Positions 34,453 through 46,427 of a stretch of DNA of 64,000 bases are shown here, in pieces (positions within the stretch are counted from its first letter, which is position 1; each line of letters begins with the position of its first letter). Both the position numbers and the translations under genes were made by a program. Under the pieces are notes generated by a model, which ran no database searches, had not been told where the DNA came from, and saw only the letters and a program-made list of their open reading frames with translations. The stretch is from Lanius collurio (lineage: Eukaryota > Chordata > Aves > Passeriformes > Laniidae): positions 29,936,475 through 30,000,474 of the forward strand of contig JACBWW010000002.1 of the NCBI GenBank assembly GCA_020086605.1, given 5' to 3'.

Positions 34453-37110
34453 GGCTCTTCTCCATACAGTGCTGTCTTCATGTGGCCATAAGGTGACTGA
34501 ACATGAAATTCTTTTGGACCAGGATGCTGAGCACAGCCTCTCTTCTTTTCCTCCTTCTTTGTCCTTCACCCTCCTTTATGTGTTCAAATTTCATATGAGT
34601 GACTCTGTAGCTACCATACTTCTGAGACTGTTTCTCAGCAGGTAAAATACTTCCCTTACTAATCGAAGAAGGAGCTCACCATTCCAGTCTCCTGGCTTCC
34701 AACTACTCCCCACACAGAAAACAACTTCTTTTTGGTTGCTAAAACTTTCCCCCTTTGAATCCTTCAGCCTTTTTTTGCAGCAGTCAGCTCTAGGTCTAGC
34801 CCTCCTGAGAAAAGCTAAAATAAGACCTACGACAGTATGTATGTCCTTGATGTACAAGTAACACCACTGATGTCAGTCAGCTGCTCAAATGATAAATCTG
34901 GCCCAAGGCTGCCCATGGAGATGATCACATGGGATGTTTCACGCACAATAAAAGCTTGTAACCATTATTTTTTTCCTTTTCTTTACTTTCTCTCTCTCCC
35001 ACATGGAAATACTTGGAACAGCAGCTGCATCTCCGCCGGTATCTAACCAGTACTTTAAAGCCTCACTGATGCCCACTTGGGGCAAAGGAATATTATGCTA
35101 CCCAGGTTAGTGTTTCCAGTTTAATATCCTCTTGGCACCAATGATGCTTTCTGCACAATCTCACTGCTGAATAGCAAAAGTATGACTGAGGACTAGCAGC
35201 AGCTGTCAAGGACACCAAGGTAAACATGAGGGTGATTACTTACCTCTAACTACAAAATGGGATGCAGGAAAAGAACAGATTTGTTTTCAAATTCTGGTTC
35301 ATTCAGCTGAAGGTTGTCTGAGTGAGCGTTCAACAAAAACTGTGGCTTTTCCCATGTGTTCCCTTCTACCTACTGCAAATACTAGCAGAAAATAGTCTCT
35401 CCTCCCCAAAAACCAAGTGAGCAGAACAGAGGTGCAGTACCAAGTCCATCTGCAGAGTAGATGTTAGTATGAGAAAGCCCTTGGCCACCCCATTAGCCCC
35501 ATAGTTCTACAGGTCAGAGCTGCATGAGGGACCACGGGACACTACATCACTCTAGCTCCAGCCTGCACCGCGGGAACACCCTCGGGGTATGAGGAGATTC
35601 ATGGCAGGTTCCTGTTCCTAGAGACAGGCCCTGGCAAGGTGTCACACTGAGGTTTGACAAAAGCAAGTATCCTTTGCAGTGGAGAGTTATCATATGTCTC
35701 TACCACATGTAGGAGAAGAAACAGGCAGAGAAGCCAAGCAGATCTAGGGTGAGTGCCAGAACTTCTCTAAATAAAGTGATGCAATGCCAATGAACAAAAC
35801 ACTCATCCTATCCACAGTGGCTGCTGCTGAAGCAATACATTTCCACAGCCTAGGTAGGAAGGTGCCCACACTACACTACTCCAATAAAGGGCAGGGCAAG
35901 GAAGGAACAGAGATGGGAGCTACTCCCAGCCATACAATATGACTGTGGATTGTGAACCTACCAAAAGCTAAGGATGCCCAGGTCTGTGGCACATTTTATG
36001 AGAGTCACACCACAGGTGGGCTGGACAGCAGGACTAAAAGGAAGCAGTCAGGCAGCAGCTGCTGTCAGCAAGAAGGTCTGCCCAGACTCCAGGCATGTAC
36101 TGGGGTTTTGAAGCCTGGAGGTTGTTCCACTGACAGATAACCACAGTGCCCTTCAGCTCAGAAGGAAGGACCTTCTTACTAGAGGGAATGTAAGAACAGC
36201 TCATGACAGGATAAGGGACAGATTCAACTGCTTTGTCATACCTTACAACTTCTCAGCATCAACCTTTTGCCTTCTCAGATAATATGAGTTAGGAGAGGTA
36301 TTTGGTGTTAGTTGGGCTGGAGAAAATTGGAATAGTGGATAGTCAATGACAATATAATGGTAATCGTCTCCAAGAGAGCACATCTCTTCACAAGTTGCCT
36401 AGATATTAAATCTTGGATTTCATCCATAGGGGACTTATGGCATAAGTTTAATTTTCCCCCCCATTTTGACCACAGCAGCCCAAGAATAAACCTTAAGTCC
36501 AAGAAAAAAACATTAAGAGAAACCCTCAAAACTTGAAGCCCAAGGTGGAAAGCCCCTAGCAGCTTGTCAAGGACTCCAGAAGGATGGGCACTATGACCAA
36601 CCAGGCAAATGCTGAGTCACCTTCATGTCCACCCTATCACAGCTCAGCCTCCTCAGCTGCATTCCAGAATTTTTGGCTCTGTTTCCACCATGCTACAGAA
36701 GTAGCAATGCTGGGAGCAGGACACTGGTTTCAAGAATGCCTCAGCATCCGGGACATTACCAACTTCAAGAAATATTGCTTGCTTCAAGCACTGTCAGCTT
36801 CAAAATGAAGACAAAGAAAGCAGAAGCCACCCACAATGCTACACCCCAGACAAGTGCTAGGGAACCCTGTCAGTGACAGACACATGGCACCTAGATAAAA
36901 ATGACTCACAAGGACAGCAGAGCTATGCTTATCAGGGATGGATCTAATCTTCTAGGCAAAAAAGACCACTGGGGAGACCACGCCAGTCCCCCTGCTCCCA
37001 AGTCAGGTGCACGTGGTCCTAGGGCAATGCAGCTCCCTGCTGGCCCCGCAGCGAGGCAGAGACATGCAGTAGAACTGTGGGAAGGTCTGGGTTGCCGCTA
37101 AACGACTTAC

Positions 37111-37285
37111 ACTGCACATCTACTCGAATGGACTTGATGGCAGGGACCCCAACCCCATTTTCTGCTTTACAGTAATAGCGGCCCCCCTGCAGCCTTTGGA
37201 TCTTCTCAATCCGAAGGGTCTCGTTAAGCACTGACGTCTCTTGGAATTTGTCCGACGCGCTGCCAGCAGTTTTGGTCCATCTCAC
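37111..37285 (-). CDS. MDGA1: MDGA1 exon: second half of Ig1
   Basis: The acceptor is GTTCTGCAG before 37285 and the donor is CAGT|GTAAGT after 37111. The exon enters in phase 0 and leaves in phase 1. It encodes residues 48-105, starting VRWTKTAGSASDKFQE. The core Ig tryptophan is residue 50 and the second Ig1 cysteine is residue 86, in the GGRYYCKAENG motif. The linker strand IKSIRVDVQ then leads to Ig2. An NET sequon is at residue 68. The WTKTAGSASD block is shared by MDGA1 and MDGA2, while AENGVGVPAIKS is the MDGA1 form. The last base T joins AT of the next exon to form the Tyr of the YLDEP linker. Confidence 0.94.
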
Positions 37286-40040
37286 CTGCAGAACAAGAGA
37301 AATGAAATCAGGGACACAAACTAGAGATCCCAAGATTCAGCAGAGCTCCCTTTGTTGCTCTTTCCCCTCCTCCCTAACTACTTCCATAAAGAGGTCCTAC
37401 AGCACCGCTAGACTTAGCAAAGCTCAACTACTGATCTCAGTATGTCTCAGTAAGCCAGATGCTGATTCTGGTCCATCACCGATCCCCATGTTCAAGAGTC
37501 CAGGAAAACCCCTCACTTCACCCAGACACACACTGCATGTTTACCACTCCTGCTCTGATTCTGTAAACCTAGCAGCTTGCTCAGTTTTACTCCACTATGT
37601 GCACAACAGAGGACTTTCAGCATTCAGCCTTGAGACCCCATGTGGCTGGTAGGCCATGATGCTACAGCAGACATCACTCACAGCTACAGAGCTTTTACTG
37701 CAGTCCACACTCATCTTTTTCTGGACAGCAAGGCTATTTCTGCTTTTTCCTTTTCCATGAGTGAAAAAATGCAGTTGCTATCTGACTCTTGCCCCTTTCC
37801 CACTGGGAACCCCTGTGTATTTTATTTTTGTAAGTCATCTTTTTGCAGTACACAAGCTTTTCCTTTGTTTTTAAAGATACAGAAAAAGAAAAGAGAAAAA
37901 TCCCTTTAGATTTCAAGCCATCTTTTAATTTCTTCATCTTTATGTTACATGTCTTAAGATCCTGGCTTGCAGGGGGAAGAGAGATGAATGATATTTCATG
38001 GTGAATGGTGGCAAGAAGGCAGCAATCACAAATACTGAAAGGTTACTCTTATGTCTGGAATGAGGTACAGCCCTTGCAGTGGCAGTACAAGCTTCCCCCT
38101 TGTTTTGTGCACTCCAGACAATGAAAGAGAGAGACAGCTTTTCTCAGCCCATTGGTTTTCTGTGTCTGCAACCTCCCTTCTAAAGACTGCTGTCTGCCAG
38201 CCTCCTACTCTGGTGACAATCTAGACTTTGGGACTGAGATCCAGCAAGATCAACCAGCATAAAGAAAAGACTTTCATTCAGCATTGGCCATAGATAAGAT
38301 GAACCAAATACCTTGACTACTCTGCCAGACTTTGCCTAAAGCTCACTGCCTTCACCTGATTGGTGCTGATACTTTAGAAGGAGCAGGGATGCCTACATCT
38401 CACTCCCAGAGCACCAGGCTGAGCAGATTTTCAGAGCTACTGACCATGGATTTATTCAGCCTTTTCAGGCTTATGATATTGTCTGAGGGCCCCAAGACTC
38501 TTGGAGTTTCCTGTTCTGAAGGACACTTCAGCCAGCTCATTAATCTTTTCAATCACAAACTCATTTTAGTATTTTGGCCACATTTTCATGCTTTAATGAC
38601 TGACTGATAGAAAGGGAAAGAGAAGATTAAACGAAGGTTAGGATAAGAGCTTAGCTGGGGAAGAAATCAATCCATTAGGAGGGAGGGCAGAAATAGGATG
38701 CATGCCACATTTTATACATGCAGGTTCCAGTCTCCCTGGTCATGCCTGGTTCCAGGCTCTGATGTCCCCTGTGCAGGTCTGGGCAATGACAAGCCAGATT
38801 GTTGCCCACTAGCCTGCTGTCTGCAACAGGCTCTGTTCCAGAAATCTCTCCAGCTATTCAGGCTCAAATCCCTTCAACCTGCCAGGACCTTTCCACACAT
38901 TCAACAACCTTAGGCAGAGGCACTGCTACCAAATTCCTCATTTCTGATGCACACAGATATCATTTGTCCACCACTGTCACAAGCCTAGGCTGGTTGTTTT
39001 TGCTAACTTGGCTCAGGAATTTTTCTTTTTATTGTTTCTAGGATATTGTTTTGATGGCAAAGCCATTTCAAATCCTCATCTTTGTCATCACCTCTTCACC
39101 AAGTAGCTCCTCACAAGCAGGTCCACAGAGACACTAACTGGCATAAGCAGATGCATGGCTTCTCTCCACAAATACCTTTGGCAGGATTGAGGAAGGGGGC
39201 CAAGACACATATATGTGGCTCCCTTGAGTGTATTCTGGCACATCCAGCCTCGCAGTGTGCATCAGCTGCTGTTCCTACCACGCTCTGTCCCAGAGCTGGC
39301 AGACCCATGCTTTGGTCCAGTACCTCTATGGACACATCCACACTAACACTGAACTGCCCAGCTTGAGTGTCTGAAGGATGCTGAGGTGGCTGCATGGGCT
39401 TGAGGCTGTGCAAGCCTCTGGGCACCCCAAGTAAGGACGGCAACCATTAGCCAAGTTCAGCTTTGTACCTCCCCACTGGACTGTGTCTTTGACCACAGCA
39501 TGGATGTGTCCAGTGCTGCAAGTCTGAATCTGCCTCTGCTTAGTGGCCACAAAGCAATGACCAGCAGGCTCTGCACAGGGCTCAGTGAAGAGCACTACCA
39601 ACAGCTTCCAAACTCCCCCGAGCAGCATCCCCTTGGCTGTACATCCAGAGAAGCTTGAGAGACTGATGGACCATGAAGGACCAACTCTTAAGTCAAGCAC
39701 ATGTGGGAAGCCTTTTCTAGGCTGTTCCTACTTTGTACTAAGAGGGTTAAAGATTTGAGGGTGCATTGTATGATGATTTCTGGTTTTGGAGGGACTCCAC
39801 ATACTGAAGACAAGTAAAAGGTCTTTCAAAGCTGCAAAGCTTTGTGGACTGTTTTCCATGAAAGTGAGCTTAAATGCTTCACAGCTTAACAAGCTAAGTG
39901 CTTGCAAAATGGGGCATCCCGACCCGAGTCCAACACGTAGGAGAAAGCTAGACACCTCACTGCCCACAGTTCTCCTCTGTGTGGAGACTACAAACAAGTG
40001 CTGTGGGGAGCAGGGGTGACAGGCAAGACCGAAGGCTTAC
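37286..40040 (-). other. MDGA1: Intron between the two Ig1 exons
   Basis: This 2.76 kb GT-AG intron interrupts Ig1 in phase 0 between GHPRPQ and VRWTKT. I see no gene, no recognisable transposon and no CpG cluster inside. Open frames here, such as those around 39082-39443, are short and do not resemble known proteins. Confidence 0.8.
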
Positions 40041-40180
40041 CTGTGGCCGGGGGTGTCCTGTGACCAGACACTGCAGGACCAGCGTGTCCCCCTCCCGAAT
40101 TGTGTAAACGCGTTCACTGATGTTGTCTTCCTTCACCACGCATGCTTGCCCAGCATGGATGATTTGGGCCTGAGCAGGAG
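40041..40180 (-). CDS. MDGA1: MDGA1 exon: start of mature protein and first half of Ig1
   Basis: The minus-strand acceptor is CTCTCCACAG before 40180 and the donor is CAG|GTAAGC after 40041. The exon enters in phase 1 (two bases complete an Ala codon) and leaves in phase 0. It encodes residues 1-47, starting APAQAQIIHAGQACVVKED. This is the N-terminal end of the secreted protein followed by the first Ig1 strands, with the first canonical Ig1 cysteine at residue 38 (LQCLVTGHPRPQ). An NIS sequon lies at residue 20 and another cysteine at residue 14. The segment VYTIREGDTL is typical of MDGA proteins. The Ig1-Ig2 pair is the part known to contact neuroligin. The preceding exon with the signal peptide is not in the window, so reading to the next stop past 40041 (at about 39957) is intron, not protein. 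Confidence 0.93.
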
Positions 40181-42068
40181 CTGTGGAGAGGAAAGAAGAG
40201 GTAAAGAAGGAAAGGGGCAGTACCCCATCTCCTTATGCCCACTGCCCAGGGTGGCTTCTCCCACCTCTTAAGCTACAGAGAGGAAGAGCCAGGCAGTTCT
40301 GGCAATGAGTCACGGAGTTCTTAGGAGATATATTATTAAACGCTTTTCCCCATTTCCTGGGTGACTGATATCAACTACTATTTTAAAACCTTTGATCCTG
40401 TTGGGATGAGCAGCTCCAGATACTGAAAAGCAGAATATGGAGCTTTTTTGGGGTGGACCCTCCTATATGGGTTGAAGACTAAAAATTTCCTCCTGTTGTC
40501 TCTCCTAGAGAGGAGTATGTGCAAGCAGCTGTAGCAGGGACCTGGTCAAATCACAACAGCTCTATGCCTGTCTAAAATAAGCCTGATTACTATGATTTAC
40601 CTGGCAGGGGGCTGGGATAACAACTGAGCAGAGTCAGAAAGGGCCCTGAAGCTCTGTACAGCTATTAGCACACATCCCTGGAACAGGCATAGCACACACT
40701 GCAGGAAAAACAAGTCTTTCCCATATTAAATAGCAGCCTGTCTCAGCCCTAAGCCAGAGGAAACAGCCTCTGCAGGACCAGAGGACCCCATAATCTGTAG
40801 GGATTTCTCCACCTGCAGCTGCAAATGGAGATCAATTACTGCCAGTCTCGACAGGAAAATGGCTGAAAAAGCACATAGAAAGAAAGTTCTCAAAACAGAG
40901 TTATAAAATGCCACAACACCAAACAGCACCTACACCCCACTACAGCCCTGATGACAAGCAGGAAGAGACAAGCTCTAGTAGAACAGGATTTTATAAAGAA
41001 AAATGCCTCAGCTCTGAAATTCTGTGCAAACAGCCTTTGGCTCCCTACTCCAAAGTGTTTTGTGATCAGAGAAGTGGCTGAGGTGCATTGAAGGTGGCTA
41101 TGCAGCCCAACAGGACACCTGAGCCGGTGTGAGGGGGAAACTCCAGCTGCACTTCAAGAAACAGAGAAACCCACAAACGTGTCTAAGAGTCGGTGTCTCA
41201 CTGACAGTCCCATGGGATACTTAACCAGCTTTCTAGAATGCTTTCAGGTGACTCTGGAGTCATAGCTCTAGCTCCCATTACTGGAATATAAGAAAAATGA
41301 ACAAACCACAGAGGAGATGATCAAAGGCTTTAAAGCAATGAGCCTTAGAGAGCCTTCCTAAGCAACAATAAATTTTTCCACAATCTCTTAAAGCTGAATC
41401 AAGCACCCACTTTTTCCTCAAGGTTGGTTGAGCTTCAAAGACAACTTTTAAAAAAATTATTTTCATTCTTTTGGCATAACCAAAATGCTGTGGACCAAAT
41501 CACCCAGGCAAGAGAATTGTTCGGATTTTATCTGGTTTAATCCACCAGCAGTACAGACAGTTGGACAGGCTGGGCTCGGTCAGTGGAGAAGATCTGCCTT
41601 TGAGATCACCCTTCATGAACTTGTGTCACCACAATGCACTGACCAAGCAGTAGGGACATGGAAGTGGACACAGGGCTCTGCTCTTGCTGCTGGGAATTTA
41701 CAGCCTGCCATGGCCACCCAACATCCAGGCAGCAGCACTGCACATGCAGCAAGCTACGCTTTCATTTTCCATCTTGTCTGTCTTTCCAGTATGGTGACAC
41801 TTCATTAAAATCATTACTACTGTCCAAACTGTTGACAAACAGAAGCAACATGTCTATTTGAATAATATGATGGCACAAACATGGACAAATTCCCCAGCCT
41901 CTCCTCTCTTCCCCTTCTGCTGGCCTCTCAAGATGCCTGCCATTGCTTGGGCATCATGGAATGCCAAAACTGACTGTTAAGACTTCATTGATACAACTGA
42001 GCAGATGAGTGACCTTCCCCTGCCTGGATGGCAGAGAGTCTTGTTGAACCCAGGAGAAAGCACAGACC

Positions 42069-42137
42069 TGTATATGTGCTTGCACACATCTGTGTGTTTG
42101 TACACACATACATATATGGACATACACACAGATATCT
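42069..42137 (+). repeat. Degenerate TG/CA-rich simple sequence
   Basis: Alternating TGTGTG, TACACACATACATATATGG and CATACACACAG segments form an imperfect purine-pyrimidine alternating tract. It looks like a decayed microsatellite. Confidence 0.6.
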
Positions 42138-45100
42138 AAATACATTAAATAAAATAATGATTTATCAGGAAAAGACATCATGAATGCTTGCCAAGCCAAC
42201 AGTTGCAGAGGAGGAATTCAAAAGTCTACATAACCTTTGCTGATATACCTTAATCCAAATGACAACCTCTCATGCTGTTTCAGCCCTCAGATCAGTTTCC
42301 TGCAGATCTGCCATGACACCTTTAGCCCCACATGTACTGCAGGGCACCACTTACAGGGCTGAGATACAGGCTGTGATGCTGATCAGTCTCTGCTGACTAA
42401 AAGAGAAACTCTGCCACTTCCCATCCTATGCCACATCCCTCCAATCTCCAAACTGTGCTGCCTGATTTCAGCAGGGTCCTGGCACCCTGAAGCAGCAGAG
42501 CTCTGGTAACCTCTCTTCACAGTCTCTGGGCTGCCTTTGCCAGCTGGTGGCTCTATTCTCCCTTTGCAAACATGACCTTGCTGTAAAAACTAATTTCCAG
42601 ACACCCCATTGAGAATCGGAATATTTATCTGCAGTGCTAGCTCCCAGTTAAATGTTGCTCTTAAGTTGCTCTGCTGTACCCCATATGTTAACAGAGTAAG
42701 CATTGAAACTTTCACTCTTTCCTTTGTCTATTCCACTTCCATTATTTCACCTGTGCTGTGTGACCCTGTTCTACTGCTTGTCCAGAGGCATTTCCACATG
42801 GGGGACTTCCACTGCAAAATCATTAGGTAGAGTGGTATAGGATTAGAAGGCTTTTCTGCAGCTATTCTGGTGCCAAAATACCTTGGGGTAATTTGCTGGC
42901 ATAACTTTGAGTTTGAGAGAAACATTATTTAAACTAATCCTTATATGGCACTAGACTACAACAAAACGACAGCTCTGGGGATAAACCTTGGGTCATAATT
43001 TTGTCTTCTTCTCCCAAAATTCTCCCTGGATACACTGAGCTGTAATGAAACTTACAAGCAAGGGTATACACATCCAGCTTTGTTCACAGGTGTCTGAACT
43101 TGCTTGTGTCACCATCACTAACACCTTTCAGCTAAATCATTGGAAAGAGACATCACTTTGAGGGAATCCCCACTGCTTAAGCTGTAACAGCTCTCTGGCA
43201 ATAACAACAACAGCTCCTCAGCAGAACAGGCACCATTTTTTCATGTCTTAAACCCCACTTGAACCAGATCTCTCAGAAGGAAACTCAGAAAGCTTGGCAT
43301 TGTCTTGGAAAGAAAAGCACTCAGATGGCACAGGAGCCTGAGACACCGCCTCTAGTTTGGTTACAATTTGACAGTAGTAGGTGGGGCCTGAGCAATGAAT
43401 GAACACAGTTCTTTGCATTAAATCACAAGATGAGACTTGGGAAGGTCTCTGTTCCAAGCTCAGCCTGCCACAGCACACAAAGGCTGGGAAAGTCACCTCG
43501 TGCTGTATTACAGATGGGCAGAGAGACTGTGAGGATTAATTGCACTTTTAATGTGCTTGAACAGAAAGAATACATTATTGTTTGACATCATCCCAGGTCT
43601 CCTGGAGGACTTCAGCTTGCAGACAGTTTGCACACTGTCAGCACAACAGGATGGCCAGAACATGCCTGTCAGAGTAACAGTTTCACAGAAGGCCCTCAGG
43701 AAGAAAAAGAAGGCCTGGAGATGAAAGAGTAACCCCAGCCATTCTCAACAGTGCTCCACACAGAACAACTCTTGCACAGAGACAATCTCCTCTGTTGAGT
43801 CCTTCTGGGGCAGAATGCCTCATCTCAGGCCAGTATACCCCAAAGCAGAGGTCCAAAAAAGATCTCTGATGGCCTCTACAGGGAATGAAGGGACAGATTG
43901 CTCCCCTCCCATTTTTACCAGAATTTTGAGGGACAGATGTATCATCACTTTTATTCCACTTTCAGGTAAGAGATCAACTTAGGGAAGGCTCTCAATACAA
44001 AGTCCTCCAGAGAAACTAGGCCAGCCAAATATTAAGTGTCAGATGCTTTAGAAGGGAAAAAAATCAGGGTATGAACCTGCAGCATTAGGCCCTTCCTCAG
44101 AAATAGCTGGACTGTAATACATTTGGCCTCTGCATCAAGATTTCCTACTATGCTTTCACTTGATATATTTACACATTAAAACAAAAGGAAATGGAAGTGG
44201 ATAAAACAACTTTATTCCCAGTGCAGTGTACTGTACAATGTTATTATTACCATAACCTGCACAGTTTACGAGACTCTTGGTGCTTAGAGGTTGCTAATAT
44301 CATGGAAATGTAGAAAAGGAGAGAGAAATGGTCTTTTGTAGACGACTGAGTCATCTGTATTTGGTTCACAGGTCTAGCTATTCATCCTCTAAAAGCTCAG
44401 ACCCCATCACTAAAATGACAGCCCATGAGAGCTCCTTCACAGAGAGGGTGGTGAGTGACAGATACTGCACTGACACTCCCTCAGTCACTGTCAGCACCCA
44501 CAGGAACAGCTGCTCCCCCGTTTTGCAACTCAGCGCCTACCGCGCTTTCCTGCTGCCTTCCCAGTACCCTAACAGCAGCCATCACTTTTTGACTCTGTCC
44601 CACCACTACCTCTGCCATCTGTATGTCCTGCTGACTGCTCAAGGATGAAGAGCATTTATCTCCAAAGCTGCTGGGCCAATACCTGCTGCTGAACGCACAG
44701 GGTCACTGAATCCACCCACCTCTGCTGCCTTCCTCCTCCAGGGTGGGGAGACAGGGAAGCTGCACCTAGAGCTTTCCTCTTCCTCAGCCTGAATTTACCA
44801 CCCTACTTTGCAAGGCAAGCAATGATCTTCCATGCAGCTAGTGCAGATGTAATTCAGCCTCTTCTACACATACCCTAGGCAAAGAAGCCAAGGTCCTTCC
44901 CATTCCTGTTCACAGGCTCTCCAGACTCACACTGCATAGTTACACTTGAACAAGAAGGAGGGTATCAGCTGCTAATCTGCTACTTAAATCTCTTAAGAAC
45001 TCGTCTGTCTCCTTTCCTCCCTTCCCATCCTGAGCAAGTGGCATGTAACAGATGCATCTTGAAGGGAGTTCCTAGAAATGGGAAAACACATGGTATGTAT

Positions 45101-46406
45101 GGACCACAGTGGGGTTGAATAAGCATGTCACTGAGGAAATCCACGTGGCATTTGTAGCTGAAGAGAAACTGTCAGTGACTGCCTCTCCAGGAACTGCCCT
45201 GCAGCGTTGTTAGCTGCAGACCACGCATGGCAGAGCACCCAAGGGGCAGCTCAGGCCTCGAAGTCACTGCTGGAGTCAGCGTTTTATCCCGTCTGTTCAT
45301 GCAATGCACAGATCTGCTCGGAGAGCAGGGGCACACCAACATGGAGACCTGGGAGGAAGGGGTCATGTCCCCCCAGTAGAGTACAAAGGAAAGGCAGCAC
45401 ACGTGTAAAGGGAAGAGATGTGCTAGCAACATTTGTCAGCAGCAAGGAAGGTCTGGTACGATGGGAAGGGTCTGCAGGGGCAGCATCCCGACGGCCAAAC
45501 AAAACACCTTGCTCTGGGAGGGGATGGAAATTGCCTTGATGTGTGCTCCAGCATTGCTCAGCTGGTCTCATTGATTGCTCCACTAGGGATGAAGACCACA
45601 GGCTTTGCTGAAACTTTAGACAAAACAAATTAACCAGACCAGATACAGCCCACAATGCAGGGCACAATATCGATGGGCCATTTGAAAAGGAGAATTCACT
45701 CCAGCTTGAGGACAATTATGGAAATAATAATACACAATCAGTGTCCATTAACACTGTCAGCAGGGCTGTGGATCAATATTGTATTAATGGCTGAAGAAAA
45801 ACCAGCCATACTCATCATTCAGCAGTCAAGACCAGCACAAGAGCAGAGGGAGAGGAGGTAGCAGTGGGCAGGTGTAACCAAGCTCAGGCGTTGGATGTCT
45901 TTGTGCAGCCTACCCAGGGGAGCCTATTTTCCAAACCCATTCCCTGGCTGCCAGTTCAGGGGCCTCCTCCTCCTGAGCTCAGCCCCTCACAGCCTCTTTG
46001 CCCAGTGCAACAGCAAAAGGAGCCCAGTCCCTGCAGGGAACTTCCCCCATGGGAGGTGCTTGGTACAGTTCCGTCTGATTAAACTCCAGCTTTTTACACA
46101 AGGCCAGGCTGGTCCCCTAGCACAGAGAGAGGCAATGCAGAAGACCCAGGGATAGCTGAGGATCAAAGTATATCCATGGTCCTGGGTCTCCTTCCATTCC
46201 CTGGACTTCTGTCTCACCCGAGCTCCTTCTGTTGACTCTTCCAACATCATGTGCTGCCTGGGCAGTTCTGTGCTACCACAAGACATCAGGAAGCCCTCCC
46301 TGCCTGCTGACACTAGAATTACAACCCCAAACAAGGCAGATCTCCACTGAGGTTCTTTTGCTCTCATGCCCCAGTGTTTTCACTGTAGCCCAAACCACAT
46401 ATCCTC

Positions 46407-46427
46407 AAAAAAAAAAAAAAAAAAAAA
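46407..46427 (+). repeat. A-homopolymer (21 nt)
   Basis: An uninterrupted run of 21 A follows ATCCTC and precedes CCCACC. It is a simple repeat; no retroposon body was recognised upstream. Confidence 0.9.

Larger units (their letters stand above)
31715..37110 (-). other. MDGA1: Intron between Ig1 and Ig2 exons
   Basis: This 5.4 kb intron carries the solo ERV LTR at about 32817-33871, which reads on the opposite strand to MDGA1. The rest (31715-32816 and 33872-37110) shows no gene. It contains an A-run at 34440-34452 and ordinary unique-looking sequence. Confidence 0.8.

Noticed and set aside
19288..40180. MDGA2 instead of MDGA1
   Set aside because: Ig3, Ig4 and Ig5 residues (for example ITPDVIKES and SVPKGQ) follow MDGA1. 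MDGA2, as I recall it, differs clearly at these blocks.
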